NCBI RefSeq assembly: GCF_030732845.1
Contig: NZ_JASHKA010000016.1
Span: 89,153-153,152, forward strand
Length of the DNA: 64,000 bases
Source: Roseibium sp. MMSF_3544
GTDB taxonomy: Bacteria; Pseudomonadota; Alphaproteobacteria; Rhizobiales; Stappiaceae
Direction: 5' to 3'
In this document: in pieces, positions 46,467-56,040 of the stretch
Layout of the letters: each line of letters starts with the position of its first letter
Numbering within the stretch: position 1 is the stretch's first letter
The notes under the pieces: generated by a model
Database searches by the model: none
The model's input: only the letters and a program-made list of their open reading frames with translations
Told to the model about the DNA's origin: nothing
Translations under genes and position numbers: made by a program

Positions 46467-47110
46467 CCCGTCAAATCCCGTCGATGCAAAACCTGGAAGG
46501 CGCAGACAACGTCTGGACGGTCCGGCGCGGCAACTTGCGTAGCACCGCTGTTGCGCTGGCAGACAAAGGCCTTTGCCTCTACAGCCCGGTTGAAAAGACC
46601 AGCAAGGCATTCGCAGACGCGAAAGCCGTGCAGTTCCTGCTTGCGCCAAATCATTATCACAACAAGGGAATTTCCGAGCACGTCACGACCTATCCAGAGG
46701 CAGCCCTTGTGTGCTCCGACGCGGCAAGACCGAGGCTTGAAAAAGTCACGGGTCGCCTATTCGGGTCCTTGTCAGCACTTTCAAATGCGCTTCCACCGAT
46801 TGTCGACCTTGTAGAACCGGACGGGCTCAAGACCGGCGAAGTATGGATGGTCATTCGGACCGGGAGCGAAGTGGTCTGGGTCGTTACCGATACGTTCTGC
46901 GGCGTCTTGGAAAAAGGCGATGACGCCGCCCGGCTCGGATTTCTCAAGACGTTTCCAAAATACGGTCTTCAGGACAAGCAACGGCTGTCAATCTGGATCG
47001 GCAATCGTCTTGGGACAGAGGTCCCCAGCATCGTCGTGCCTTGCCACGGTGAGATCGTGCGCGGGGCAAATCTCAAGCCGGATATGCTCGCGCTGCTTGA
47101 CACGCTTTAA
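46463..47110 (+). CDS. Metallo-beta-lactamase-fold-like protein (DUF4336-like)
   Basis: 215 residues. VQFLLAPNHYHNKGISEHVTTYPEAALVCSDAAR resembles the DUF4336/MBL type, in which the first metal-binding loop is shortened; DLVEPDG and VVPCHGEIVRG are later family-like pieces. The usual HxHxDH motif is reduced to NHYHNKG, so catalytic metal binding is uncertain. The start ATG overlaps the TetR stop (ATGA). Likely the effector gene under the TetR protein; substrate unknown. Confidence 0.7.
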   Translation: MTRQIPSMQNLEGADNVWTVRRGNLRSTAVALADKGLCLYSPVEKTSKAFADAKAVQFLLAPNHYHNKGISEHVTTYPEAALVCSDAARPRLEKVTGRLFGSLSALSNALPPIVDLVEPDGLKTGEVWMVIRTGSEVVWVVTDTFCGVLEKGDDAARLGFLKTFPKYGLQDKQRLSIWIGNRLGTEVPSIVVPCHGEIVRGANLKPDMLALLDTL

Positions 47111-47289
47111 AGCTAATTGATCGGTCTCGCATGTGAAGAAAATGCTCAGCAGGATTTGGAGCAAGTTTCTATCTCAGCTTTTCTGGCATTGGCCAATCAT
47201 GAAGTTTAGTACGTCGGCCAGACTTATAAGAGAGACGGTGCCGGTGTCGCGTGAATTACCTAGCAAATACCATGCGATACCAGGTTGAA

Positions 47290-48333
47290 TTAAAGGTCGT
47301 AGTCTTTCGGATTTATCCAAGTAATTCTTTCAGATAAATATTTGAAAATGCATCTTGAGTTAGTGTGGTACCACTCTGCATCGAAGCAAAGGTCCTCTTT
47401 AGCCTCGTTTGACGACACAAATCTTGCAAGCGCTGAATCTAAGTCGTGTTGGTCTGTTGTTCTTGCGTAAGTATAAAGCAGGAGGCGCATCGTATATGCG
47501 TGCGCAATAAGCGCGCGGGCAAGGACTGGACGGGTTCTAAATCCAAACTTGAACAATAATTCTTTTGCGCAGATTATTTCTTTTTTGAACTGTTGGTCAT
47601 GTTTGTATTTGTTTTCAAATTCGCCGTAGTTCAGAGGGCGAAATGATCCGTTTTCAAATACAATAAACGCATCGATCAGTCGATCTAAATGCCCAATAAC
47701 CAAAGCTTGCCTGTAGTATTGTCCAGGGTCTTGTTCTGACAGACTTTCCCAATTCTGATGATTGGGATCATAAGCAAGCTCAGGTTCTAATCTCGCGAAT
47801 TCGAAATCGTCGGTCATAATGTAGTATGAAATCTTCAGCAAAAAGTATCTGAGACGCACTTGGCTATCCAAATGAATGTCAACAAACGTGGCTGAATTCT
47901 GGATCAGTCTGTAAATGCTTAAAGGTAGAAAAATCTTATATATAGTCGATCTTAAGTAATACCCATCATAAGCAAGCCAGTCATCATCGGATAATCCCAG
48001 ATTACCCTCTCGTTCCGTTCGAACTAAACTCGCGATTCTGTAGTAACTGTTTTCTACAGCGTCAAATAATAGGAAAAACAAAGGTTCTATTTCGTCATAC
48101 AATTTCTTTCTGGCGTCAAACTCATAGGATATCCTGGCGTCATGAATAGTTTGTTTGGCGGACAGCTCTGCCTTGAGTCTTTCCAGTTCTTCTTCTTGCT
48201 TCGCGCTTGTGGCATTAATATTTTTTTGTGTTCTCCAGTTAATCACTGCCATCACAAGTGCGAGAATTGAGCTGAGTATAGCTGCAAGCAGTGTTGCTAT
48301 TGCCGCATCTTCAGAAATACCAAAAATGGTCAT
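47290..48333 (-). CDS. Membrane-anchored coiled-coil protein of unknown function
   Basis: 347 residues. One N-terminal helix (AAIATLLAAILSSILALVMAVI) is followed by a coiled coil (residues about 35-70, KQEEELERLKAELSAKQ) and a mostly helical cytoplasmic domain rich in Tyr, Phe and Asp. The gene is much richer in A+T than its neighbours and uses codons such as AAT, TAT and AGA more often, suggesting transfer. No family recognised. Its plan (anchor, coiled coil, helical domain) recurs among genes of phage-defence islands, but nothing proves that here. Confidence 0.78.
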   Translation of the reverse strand: MTIFGISEDAAIATLLAAILSSILALVMAVINWRTQKNINATSAKQEEELERLKAELSAKQTIHDARISYEFDARKKLYDEIEPLFFLLFDAVENSYYRIASLVRTEREGNLGLSDDDWLAYDGYYLRSTIYKIFLPLSIYRLIQNSATFVDIHLDSQVRLRYFLLKISYYIMTDDFEFARLEPELAYDPNHQNWESLSEQDPGQYYRQALVIGHLDRLIDAFIVFENGSFRPLNYGEFENKYKHDQQFKKEIICAKELLFKFGFRTRPVLARALIAHAYTMRLLLYTYARTTDQHDLDSALARFVSSNEAKEDLCFDAEWYHTNSRCIFKYLSERITWINPKDYDL

Positions 48334-48438
48334 GATCGCTCCGAGGACGTCGATCGCAATTTAGAAAAACACGCATTTTATTTTGATCAGCGTGAGTTTG
48401 AAATGACTCCTAAATCATACCACGACGGCAGAGTGCGA

Positions 48439-49176
48439 TCAGCTCCAAATGGCCATCCGAAGCCCCTTTTCGTCCCGCCGGTACGCGAGCGGAAAGGGTT
48501 CTGCCAGCCCGTTGTGAATTCGCTCGGCGATCAGACTGTTCGCAGCTGCATCCAGCAGATCGTCTCGGCCGCAGCCTTTGGGCGGGCTCTGATCAAGAAC
48601 AGCTATCGGCAAGCCCTTGGAGACAAGCAGATCGCGGCGCTGGTCGAGACCGGCTGGATTGGCGCGGCTCTTCACCTTCTTCGGCAGGCTCATTTCCTTG
48701 CCGCCATTCAGCCGCCAGAAGGCAAGTTCCGGATGAACCTCGTAGACGCGCGCTTCAAGCGCCGGGGTCATCAGCGCGTCAATTTCCCTGATTTTTGGAA
48801 AGAGGTAGAAGCACTGCTTGGAGACTTTCTTTGGCGGCTGGGACGTCTGGAGTGCTGTTTCGCAAGCCTGCCGGTAGTCCGTCTCATAGACGGCAGCGCG
48901 CGATGGCACGGTGAAGACGGAAGACTGGCGATCGCCGAGGTGTTTGCGGGCCGCCTTTTCCGGTCCCCGCCCTTCAGGGGGGACAAGGTCGGGAAGACCG
49001 ATCGGCATGTCTACTGCGATGACTTCGAGGTGGGGTTTTAGAGACAGCAGGTCTTTGAAAGCTGGAAAGATTTCAAATCTGACGGCGCCTGGATCGGTAA
49101 GGTTCCTCAACGCAGCGACCCATCCGGACTTGCAGCCGTCGACGCCGGCAATCCAGGTGCCGTCGCTGTCAGGCAC
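48439..49176 (-). CDS. DUF429 protein
   Basis: 245 residues. The DUF429 core is visible as TWIAGVDGCKSGWVAAL, VIAVDMPIGLPD, SVFTVPSRAAVYE and YEVHPELAFWRLNGG, with DDLLDAAANSLIAERI near the end; it is an RNase H-like fold with acidic residues. The GTG at 49176 overlaps the pdxY-like stop by eight bases and is preferred over TTG 49194. Function unknown. Confidence 0.88.
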   Translation of the reverse strand: MPDSDGTWIAGVDGCKSGWVAALRNLTDPGAVRFEIFPAFKDLLSLKPHLEVIAVDMPIGLPDLVPPEGRGPEKAARKHLGDRQSSVFTVPSRAAVYETDYRQACETALQTSQPPKKVSKQCFYLFPKIREIDALMTPALEARVYEVHPELAFWRLNGGKEMSLPKKVKSRANPAGLDQRRDLLVSKGLPIAVLDQSPPKGCGRDDLLDAAANSLIAERIHNGLAEPFPLAYRRDEKGLRMAIWS

Positions 49177-50071
49177 GGACCTTGGCTTCCACAACGCGCC
49201 GTGACGTCACCAGGGCCATGGCGCGCACAACCGATTGCTGTTCTTCGGCGAACATGAGCTCGTCCGCGCCCTTCTTCACGCTTCTGGCAACAAGCTCAAA
49301 AACCGAGGCCGAGGCGCGTTTCAAGGCTTCCTCATCATTGAACCCGGCCAGAAAGTAGGAGAAGAACAGGCCGGCCATCAGGTCACCGGTGCCGTGGGGC
49401 GGGTTGTCGATAGAGGCATGTTCTGCCGCGACAGCGCCCCGCGGCCCGGCCAGAAGGTTGGCAATGGCGTTGCGGCGCAGAGCCGGAGAAGACGTGATGA
49501 GGACCCGCTCGTTGCCGAGCGTGCGGGCAGCGGACAGCACTTGAAGCTCTGTCTCGACATCGCGTTGCGTCAGCCAGCCAAGTTCGAAGGCATTGGGGGT
49601 GACGATGTCGGCGAGTGGAACCAGTTCGCGGCCGATCGCCTCGGCGGTTGCCTTGGGAACATAGAGCCCGCCGCCGGACGCGCTGTGAAAGTCTCCGATC
49701 ACAGGGTCGCACAGATAGGGCGCTTCGGGGTTTGCCTCTTTGACCGCCTTTACAAGACGGGCAATTGGTCCTGCCTGCGCGGCGTCGCCGAGATAACCGG
49801 ACATGATCCCGCCGAGTTCGGCCAGTTTGGGCGAGGTCGCCAGATCTTCAACAATTGCCTCGAAGTCGCCCGGCGATGCGACCACACGTGTGCCCTTGCC
49901 GTGGCCCGGATGCCACGGGAGCAGAATGGTCGGCAGGAACCAGACATCGTGCCCGATCCGCTCAAGCGCGAAGGTCAGCCCTCGCCCGCTGATCCCGCCG
50001 CGAACCACCTGCGAGGTGATCACCAGAAGCGGCTTCTTCTGTGGCTCGGGGCTGCCCGGCTGCTGCATCAT
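49169..50071 (-). CDS. pdxY: Pyridoxal kinase
   Basis: 300-residue ribokinase-family kinase that phosphorylates pyridoxal to PLP. SQVVRGGISGRGLTFALERIGHDVWFLPTILLPWHPGHG is the substrate side; PYLCDPVIGDFHS and DIVTPNAFELGWLT are conserved, and PPHGTGDLMAGLF carries the anion hole and catalytic Asp. Two ATGs open the gene. The DUF429 gene overlaps its end. Confidence 0.9.
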   Translation of the reverse strand: MMQQPGSPEPQKKPLLVITSQVVRGGISGRGLTFALERIGHDVWFLPTILLPWHPGHGKGTRVVASPGDFEAIVEDLATSPKLAELGGIMSGYLGDAAQAGPIARLVKAVKEANPEAPYLCDPVIGDFHSASGGGLYVPKATAEAIGRELVPLADIVTPNAFELGWLTQRDVETELQVLSAARTLGNERVLITSSPALRRNAIANLLAGPRGAVAAEHASIDNPPHGTGDLMAGLFFSYFLAGFNDEEALKRASASVFELVARSVKKGADELMFAEEQQSVVRAMALVTSRRVVEAKVRA

Positions 50072-50091
50072 GTTGGAAACCTTTGACCGGA

Positions 50092-51357
50092 TCAGGCGGC
50101 GTCGGAGGAGGATGAGGACTTTGTGTCTGTTCCATACCGCTTTTCGATGTAGTCCAGAACCATTTGCTTGAATTCATCGGCAATGCCCGCACCGCGCAGT
50201 GTCGCGACTTTTTCGCCATCGACAAAGACCGGCGCAGACGGTGTCTCACCCGTACCGGGCAGCGAGATGCCGATATCGGCATGCTTGGACTCGCCGGGCC
50301 CGTTCACGATGCAGCCCATCACCGCGACATTGAGGCTTTCAACGCCGGGATATTGCTCACGCCAGATCGGCATGGAGTCCCGGATGTGATCCTGAATATC
50401 GCTGGCAAGCTCCTGGAACACCGTCGACGTCGTGCGTCCGCAGCCGGGGCAGGCGGCGACAACGGGTACGAATGCTCTGAAACCCATCACCTGAAGCAGC
50501 TCTTGGGCTACTTGAACTTCGCGCGTGCGATCGCCGCCCGGTTCCGGCGTCAGGGAGACGCGGATCGTATCGCCGATACCCTGTTGCAGAAGAATGCCCA
50601 TGGAGGCGGCGGAGGAGACAATGCCCTTGGTGCCCATTCCGGCTTCGGTCAGCCCGAGGTGAAGCGCGTAATCGCAGCGCCGGCCAAGATCCGCGTAAAC
50701 CGCTATCAGATCCTGTACCTGGCTCACCTTGGCGGACAGGATAATCTTGTCGCGGCCCATGCCGAGCGCTTCAGCCCGTTCAGCGGACAAAAGGCCAGAC
50801 TGGATTATGGCTTCGCGCATCACCGCGGCTGCAGAAACCGGGCTGTCGCTTTCTGCATTTTCATCCATCAGCCGGGTGAGCAGCTCCTGATCGAGCGAGC
50901 CCCAGTTGACGCCGATGCGAACCGCCTTGTCGTGCTTCAGTGCGATGTCGATGATCTGCGAGAACTGAGTGTCCCGCTTGGCCTTGAAGCCGACATTGCC
51001 CGGATTGATGCGATATTTGTCGAGCGCAGCCGCACAGTCCGGATAATCCGTCAGCAGCTTATGGCCGATATAGTGGAAGTCGCCGACCAGCGGCACAGTG
51101 ACGCCGATGCGTTCCAAACGCTCCTTGATGCGAGGCACCTGTTGCGCCGCCTCGGGTCGGTCAACGGTGATGCGCACGATTTCCGACCCGGCTTGTGCAA
51201 GCGCGGAGACCTGCGCCACTGTGGAATCGGCGTCGGCCGTATCGGTGTTTGTCATTGATTGAACAACGATGGGCGCATCACCACCGACCTGGACATTACC
51301 GACCATCACTCCGACAGACTTGCGGCGGGGCAGGGGGTTTGCGAAATCATCAATCAT
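50092..51357 (-). CDS. ispG: 4-Hydroxy-3-methylbut-2-en-1-yl diphosphate synthase
   Basis: 421-residue [4Fe-4S] enzyme of the MEP isoprenoid pathway. [25 protein letters not shown] is the N-terminal signature; the cluster ligands are in [13 protein letters not shown] and [15 protein letters not shown]. Start 51357 ([17 protein letters not shown]) matches the family; the frame is open to 51477. The Ser-rich end is unusual but short. The pdxY gene follows 20 bases downstream. Confidence 0.96.
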   Translation of the reverse strand: MIDDFANPLPRRKSVGVMVGNVQVGGDAPIVVQSMTNTDTADADSTVAQVSALAQAGSEIVRITVDRPEAAQQVPRIKERLERIGVTVPLVGDFHYIGHKLLTDYPDCAAALDKYRINPGNVGFKAKRDTQFSQIIDIALKHDKAVRIGVNWGSLDQELLTRLMDENAESDSPVSAAAVMREAIIQSGLLSAERAEALGMGRDKIILSAKVSQVQDLIAVYADLGRRCDYALHLGLTEAGMGTKGIVSSAASMGILLQQGIGDTIRVSLTPEPGGDRTREVQVAQELLQVMGFRAFVPVVAACPGCGRTTSTVFQELASDIQDHIRDSMPIWREQYPGVESLNVAVMGCIVNGPGESKHADIGISLPGTGETPSAPVFVDGEKVATLRGAGIADEFKQMVLDYIEKRYGTDTKSSSSSDAA

Positions 51358-51541
51358 GGAAGCAGCCAACCGGTTATGCGCATGTGCCCTCCATATGAGC
51401 CAACTTGGCGCAATTTTCCAGCTTTGGCTTTGGCTCAGCGGAGAAAATCGGCAAGCTTTGGTGAATTCTATAAGCAACGCTAGCGATTTCCTAATGAATC
51501 TCTACTTACCTGTGTGAAGGTAGTTCACGTTGGGGCAGGTC

Positions 51542-52432
51542 ATGTTCATCACCGTTCTGGAACGTTCGTTGTCGCTGGCGCAGCACAATATCGGCACGCT
51601 GTTCAAAACCGGCTGGGCCTATATCCTGCTGCTTCTCGCCCTCAATTTCGCCATCGGATCGTCGCTGATGCCGGAGAGCGGGTTCACCACCGTTTCCTAC
51701 ATGACCGAACCGGTGGCCAAGGCAGACGAAGGCGCGCTCCGCACGCTTGCGGGCCTTGCAAATCTGCTGATCGGTTTTTCCATCGCGATTGCCTATGTGC
51801 GACGCATCCTGATTGATGCGCGCGATTTTCCCATCACCTTCGGCAAGCGGACGGTGAGCGTCATCCTCTACCAGATCGTGCTCGGCCTGATCGGCATGTT
51901 GTCGCTGATACCTCTGATGATCGTTTCGGCGTTGCTTGCGGCCGTGACAGCCGGGTTCGGCGCGCTCCTGATGGTCGCAGCACCCTTCGTCGCGCTGATG
52001 GTGGTTCAAAAACTCTCCGTTGTGCTGCCAGCCACGGCGGTCGACGATCCGCTGACGCTCAGGGAAAGCTGGCATGCGACGTCGGGGCTCGGCTGGGCGA
52101 TGGCGTTTTCCGCGCTGATCATGAGCCTGCTGGCCGGCGTCCTCGTCCTTGGCTGGGGCTTTTTGCTGAGCCTGAGCGACAGCCTGCTTCCGGCAAGCGG
52201 GCTTTGGCAGCAGATCCGGTCCGCTGTCTTCCCGATGGGCACCATGTTGATCCTGGTCTGGGTTTTCTCCAGCCTGCACGCGACCTTTTATGGGCTGATC
52301 CGGGAGCGGTTCGCCGAAAAACTCGGTCTGCGGGACGAAGATCTCCTGAAAGCGGATGCGCAGCGGCAGGCATCGCGTGACCGTGCGCAAAAAGCACTTG
52401 CCGGTGCGCAGCGCATGGATCGGCGTCAGTAG
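51542..52432 (+). CDS. Membrane protein of unknown function
   Basis: 296 residues with about six hydrophobic helices (WAYILLLLALNFAIG, LANLLIGFSIAIAYV, VILYQIVLGLIGMLSLIPLMIVSALL, AMAFSALIMSLLAGVLVL, MGTMLILVWVFSSL). The DDPLTLRESWHATSG loop and the C-terminal LRDEDLLKADAQRQASRDR helix are polar. Its plan, with a loop before the penultimate helices, recalls the three paralogues at 27.5-30.3 kb, but no shared motif is clear. Function unknown. Confidence 0.75.
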   Translation: MFITVLERSLSLAQHNIGTLFKTGWAYILLLLALNFAIGSSLMPESGFTTVSYMTEPVAKADEGALRTLAGLANLLIGFSIAIAYVRRILIDARDFPITFGKRTVSVILYQIVLGLIGMLSLIPLMIVSALLAAVTAGFGALLMVAAPFVALMVVQKLSVVLPATAVDDPLTLRESWHATSGLGWAMAFSALIMSLLAGVLVLGWGFLLSLSDSLLPASGLWQQIRSAVFPMGTMLILVWVFSSLHATFYGLIRERFAEKLGLRDEDLLKADAQRQASRDRAQKALAGAQRMDRRQ

Positions 52433-52554
52433 AAACCGGCATCCGGATCGCGGTAACCTGACGCTCCGATCACTTTTCTTCATTGTGATGTTGCAGTGCG
52501 GCGATAACTGGTGAAATGTTGCAGGAGATAAATTCGTTTCCTGGGAGATCCTCA

Positions 52555-53337
52555 ATGCTTGCCAACAAAACCGCCGTCGTTACCGGCTCAACGTCCGGCA
52601 TCGGTCTCGGCTGCGCCCGCGCATTCGCTGCACAAGGCGCAAACGTGGTCATCAACGGTCTTGGCGATGCGGATGAGATTGAACAGACGCGCGCAGCAAT
52701 CGAAGCCGATTTTGGTGTGCGCTGCAATTATTCACCGGCCAACATGCTGCACGGCGAAGAGATCGCCGGCATGATCAGCGATGCGGAAAAGGCATTCGGT
52801 TCGGTCGACATCCTCGTGAACAATGCCGGCATTCAGCATGTGTCGCCGCTGGATGAATTCCCGATCGAAAAATGGGATGCCATCATCGCCATCAACCTGT
52901 CATCCGCCTTCCATGCGATCCGGGCGGCCCTGCCGGGCATGAAGGAACGCGGCTGGGGCCGGGTCATCAACACTGCGTCGGCGCACGCCCTTGTGGCATC
53001 CCCCTACAAGGCGGCTTACGTCGCCGCCAAGCACGGTGTTGCGGGCCTGACCAAGACAGTCGCATTGGAAGTCGCCGAACAGGGCATCACCGTGAATGCG
53101 ATCTGTCCGGGCTATGTCTGGACGCCGCTGGTCGAAGCGCAGATCCCCGATACGATGAAAGCGCGTAACATGACCGAGGAAGAGGTGAAGAAGGACGTGA
53201 TGCTCAAGGCGCAGCCGACAAAGGAATTCGTAACCGTCGACCAGGTGGCCGGTTATGCGGTCTTCCTGTGCTCTGACACGGCTTCGGCAATCACCGGCTC
53301 GATCATGCCCATCGACGGTGGCTGGACCGCTCAGTAG
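52555..53337 (+). CDS. bdhA: 3-Hydroxybutyrate dehydrogenase
   Basis: 260-residue short-chain dehydrogenase that oxidises 3-hydroxybutyrate to acetoacetate with NAD. TGSTSGIGLGCARAF is the nucleotide loop, NNAGIQHVSPL the NNAG motif, and the catalytic Ser-Tyr-Lys lie in NTASAHALVASPYKAAYVAAKHG. The Q-rich signature and C-terminal GSIMPIDGGWTAQ match the BdhA family. It belongs to polyhydroxybutyrate breakdown. Start 52555 has GGGAG upstream. A patatin-like gene follows. Confidence 0.94.
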   Translation: MLANKTAVVTGSTSGIGLGCARAFAAQGANVVINGLGDADEIEQTRAAIEADFGVRCNYSPANMLHGEEIAGMISDAEKAFGSVDILVNNAGIQHVSPLDEFPIEKWDAIIAINLSSAFHAIRAALPGMKERGWGRVINTASAHALVASPYKAAYVAAKHGVAGLTKTVALEVAEQGITVNAICPGYVWTPLVEAQIPDTMKARNMTEEEVKKDVMLKAQPTKEFVTVDQVAGYAVFLCSDTASAITGSIMPIDGGWTAQ

Positions 53338-53372
53338 GCAAGCGCTGCTGACAAACTGAAAAGGCGTCGATC

Positions 53373-54386
53373 GTGGCTGCTCCGAAGAAAATCAATCTCG
53401 CATTGCAGGGTGGAGGTGCTCACGGCGCCTTTACCTGGGGCGTTCTGGACTGGTTCCTGGAAGACAGCCGTCTTTCCATAGACGCGATTACCGGTACCTC
53501 GGCCGGGGCGATGAATGCCGTGGTCATGGCGAGCGGCATGGAGGCTGGCGGTGAAGACGGCGCACGCGCAAGCCTGGAAGCGTTCTGGCGCGAGGTCAGC
53601 GATCAGGCGAAATTCAGCCCGATCCAGCGCTCTCCACTCGACGTGATGCTCGGCAACTGGAGCCTCGATCATTCACCGAGCTATCTCTATTTCGATGTGC
53701 TTTCGCGCTTTGCCTCGCCTTACGAATTCAATCCGCTCAACGTCAATCCGCTGCGGGATGTCGTGGAGAAAATGGTTGATTTCGACAAGGTTCACTGCTG
53801 CTCGGGCGTAAGGCTGTTTATTGCTGCGACGAATGTCTTTTCCGGCAAGATCCGCGTCTTCAGCGAGAAGGAAGTCACGCTTGACGCGGTCATGGCATCT
53901 GCCTGTCTGCCGCAGCTCTACCAGGCGGTGGAAATTGACGGCGAACCTTACTGGGACGGCGGCTACATGGGCAATCCGCCGCTTTACCCGCTCTTTTATC
54001 ACACCGAGACGCCCGACGTTGTTCTCATCCAGATCAATCCTCTGGAACGGCGCGAGGTGCCCCGGACAGCGCGCGAAATCGTCAATCGGCTGAACGAGAT
54101 CACGTTCAACTCCACCCTGCTCCGGGAGCTCAGGGCAATCGATTTCGTGACCCGCCTGATCGAGGAAGGCAAACTTTCGAAGGACGAATATATGAAGGTG
54201 CACATGCACCGGATATTCGCGCGCGAACTCAAACCCCTTCAGGCGTCCTCCAAAATGAACGCCGAATGGGCGTTTCTGACCGAGTTGCGCGACTTGGGAC
54301 GCGAGACAGCGAAAGAATGGCTGGATAAGCACTATAACGACATCGGCGAACGCTCGTCTGTCGATCTCAGGGAAGAATTTGCATGA
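53373..54386 (+). CDS. Patatin-like phospholipase
   Basis: 337 residues. The oxyanion hole is LALQGGGAHGAF, the nucleophile elbow ITGTSAGAMNAV and the catalytic Asp in YWDGGYMGNPP, all patatin landmarks. The start is GTG 53373, with AAGGC upstream. It follows bdhA by 35 bases and is probably cotranscribed, an arrangement recurring in alphaproteobacteria and suggesting a link to PHB granule or lipid turnover. There is no signal peptide, so it acts in the cytoplasm or is secreted another way. Confidence 0.92.
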   Translation: MAAPKKINLALQGGGAHGAFTWGVLDWFLEDSRLSIDAITGTSAGAMNAVVMASGMEAGGEDGARASLEAFWREVSDQAKFSPIQRSPLDVMLGNWSLDHSPSYLYFDVLSRFASPYEFNPLNVNPLRDVVEKMVDFDKVHCCSGVRLFIAATNVFSGKIRVFSEKEVTLDAVMASACLPQLYQAVEIDGEPYWDGGYMGNPPLYPLFYHTETPDVVLIQINPLERREVPRTAREIVNRLNEITFNSTLLRELRAIDFVTRLIEEGKLSKDEYMKVHMHRIFARELKPLQASSKMNAEWAFLTELRDLGRETAKEWLDKHYNDIGERSSVDLREEFA

Positions 54387-54867
54387 CGCTCCTGCGAAGG
54401 CCGCTGCAGTGAAGCCGTTAACGCTTCCTTAGCCACGTTCGCAAGCAGCTTTGCAGATTGCAATGCATGAGAAGTGAAGGCTTTCTTAACGCTATCAATA
54501 TCTTGTGGTGACTTTTAAATGCGTCACCAGATCTGGAAATTTTTTGCCGAAAACGAATTGGCAAGCCTTTTGCGATTGAGTTGGCACGCTGATTGTCAGG
54601 TAGTGCGTCGTCAGCGCTTTATGTGGATGGAAGAAGTGGGCAACTGCGACCCCGCCCGCTTCTTTCCTCCCGCATAGGCTGTCCAAATCGCCGGAAAACA
54701 TGCCGCGCAAGGCTGTGCTGATGCAAATTTTCCTGGCAACCCTCATCCGATATTCATCAAATTTCGATTTTCTGTCCTGAAACGGTCCTTAAACTACCGT
54801 AATCGGATACCTATTTTATAAGGGTCTAGGGTACTCTAACCTAGACAAACCAGAAGAAGGTCTTGGG
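54387..54867. other. Intergenic region before the pentapeptide-repeat gene
   Basis: 481 bases, AT-richer than average. No gene is supported; a short antisense frame at 54495-54746 has no family feature. No repeat or strong promoter was identified. Confidence 0.45.
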
Positions 54868-55698
54868 ATGAGCGACAGGTTTAAGCAATTTCTCGCAGTC
54901 TGTTTCAGTGCAGTGGCATTCTGGTCCCTGTCGCCCGCCGCGTTTGCCGGAAACGACGAAGAAATGATGGCGGAGATCAAGGAGAACGGCGGCTGCCCGC
55001 GCTGTGACCTGCGCCTGGGCGAGCTCAGGTTCATGACGGTCGAAAATCCCAATTTCAACCGCGCCAATCTGCGCGAAACGGACCTGAAGGAAGCGGTCCT
55101 GCCCGGCGGTGATTTTCAAAATGCCGACCTTCGCCGTGCGGAAGCAGAACGGGTTGATTTCACAGGCGGTAATTTTTCCGGCGCGAACATGCGCTCCGCC
55201 GACCTTGAAAAGGCCAATTTCACCGATGCCAACCTGAAGGGCGTCGACCTCCGGGATGCCGACCTCAACGGCAGCATCGCCAACAATGCGGTCTTCGACG
55301 ACTCGGACTTGCGCAACGCTGCGTTCATTCGATCCGTTGCCGTCGGAGCCTCCTTCAAGGGCGCGAAGATGGACGGCGTCAATCTGGAACGTGTCGATCT
55401 CACCGGAGCCAACTTTGAGAACGCGCGTATTCGCCAGGGCAAACTGGACCGGATCAAGGCCGAAGGGGCGAATTTTGCAGGCGCCGATTTCTCCGGCGTG
55501 AGGCTCGTCAGCGCGGATCTTACCAATGCCAACCTGACCAAGGTGGATTTCGACGGTGCGCTCCTGCGCCGGACGCGGCTTGTCGGCGCGGACCTGACCG
55601 GTGCCTACAATCTCGACCCGAACCGTATCCTGGATGCGTGTGGCGACGAAAACACCAAACTGCCACGCGGTATCGAACTGATCGAGTGCACCTACTAA
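54868..55698 (+). CDS. Exported pentapeptide-repeat protein
   Basis: 276 residues. The signal peptide is FKQFLAVCFSAVAFWSLSPAAFAG. A CPRCDL motif follows, then about 30 A(N/D)LXX-type repeats (for example ANLRETDLKEAVLPGGDF) from residue 55 to 250, which form a right-handed beta helix. The C-terminus closes with two cysteines (DACGDENTKL, LIECTY) that may form a disulfide. Exported repeats of this kind occur in alphaproteobacteria, but ligand and role are unknown. Confidence 0.9.
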   Translation: MSDRFKQFLAVCFSAVAFWSLSPAAFAGNDEEMMAEIKENGGCPRCDLRLGELRFMTVENPNFNRANLRETDLKEAVLPGGDFQNADLRRAEAERVDFTGGNFSGANMRSADLEKANFTDANLKGVDLRDADLNGSIANNAVFDDSDLRNAAFIRSVAVGASFKGAKMDGVNLERVDLTGANFENARIRQGKLDRIKAEGANFAGADFSGVRLVSADLTNANLTKVDFDGALLRRTRLVGADLTGAYNLDPNRILDACGDENTKLPRGIELIECTY

Positions 55699-55807
55699 CT
55701 GGAGTTGGTGCACCACTCGAGTGTTTCCTAACTTGAAACGACCTCCTTCTGAGGAGCTGCGTGAGCAGTGTCTGGAAAAACGGGCCGCTCGCTGACGTGT
55801 GTTCGGG

Positions 55808-55848
55808 CCATCCTTCGAGACAGCGCTACGCGCTTCCTCAGGATGAGG
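55808..55848. repeat. Dispersed palindromic repeat, copy 3
   Basis: CCATCCTTCGAGACAGCG...CGCTTCCTCAGGATGAGG. GCGCTACGCGC forms a loop region. It shares its arms with the copies at 39678 and 39743. Confidence 0.65.
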
Positions 55849-55984
55849 AAGTGCAGGGTGAGCGTTCGCCTCTCACTATGATTCTAAAGTTCGCCTGCTG
55901 GGAGAGGGGACCGGCACGCCGAACTTTCTGATTGTCGGGGTACCGAAAGGCGCCTCGCGGTCCTGTTTGGTCGGCCGCAAGCAT

Positions 55985-56012
55985 CAAAAAAGGAGGCCAT
56001 TGGCCTCCTTTT
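55985..56012 (-). terminator. Intrinsic terminator after the mipA-like gene
   Basis: On the minus strand AAGGAGGCC-AAT-GGCCTCCTT is followed by TTTTTG; with the complementary A-tract it may work both ways. Confidence 0.8.
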
Positions 56013-56040
56013 CAATTCCAGAGCGCTGGCTCTCTTCAAA

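Larger units (their letters stand above)
55699..56040. other. Intergenic region with repeat and terminator
   Basis: 342 bases. It contains a third copy of the palindromic repeat (55808-55848), a remnant of the composite hairpin element near 55880-55915, and a terminator facing the MipA gene. No gene is seen. Confidence 0.6.
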
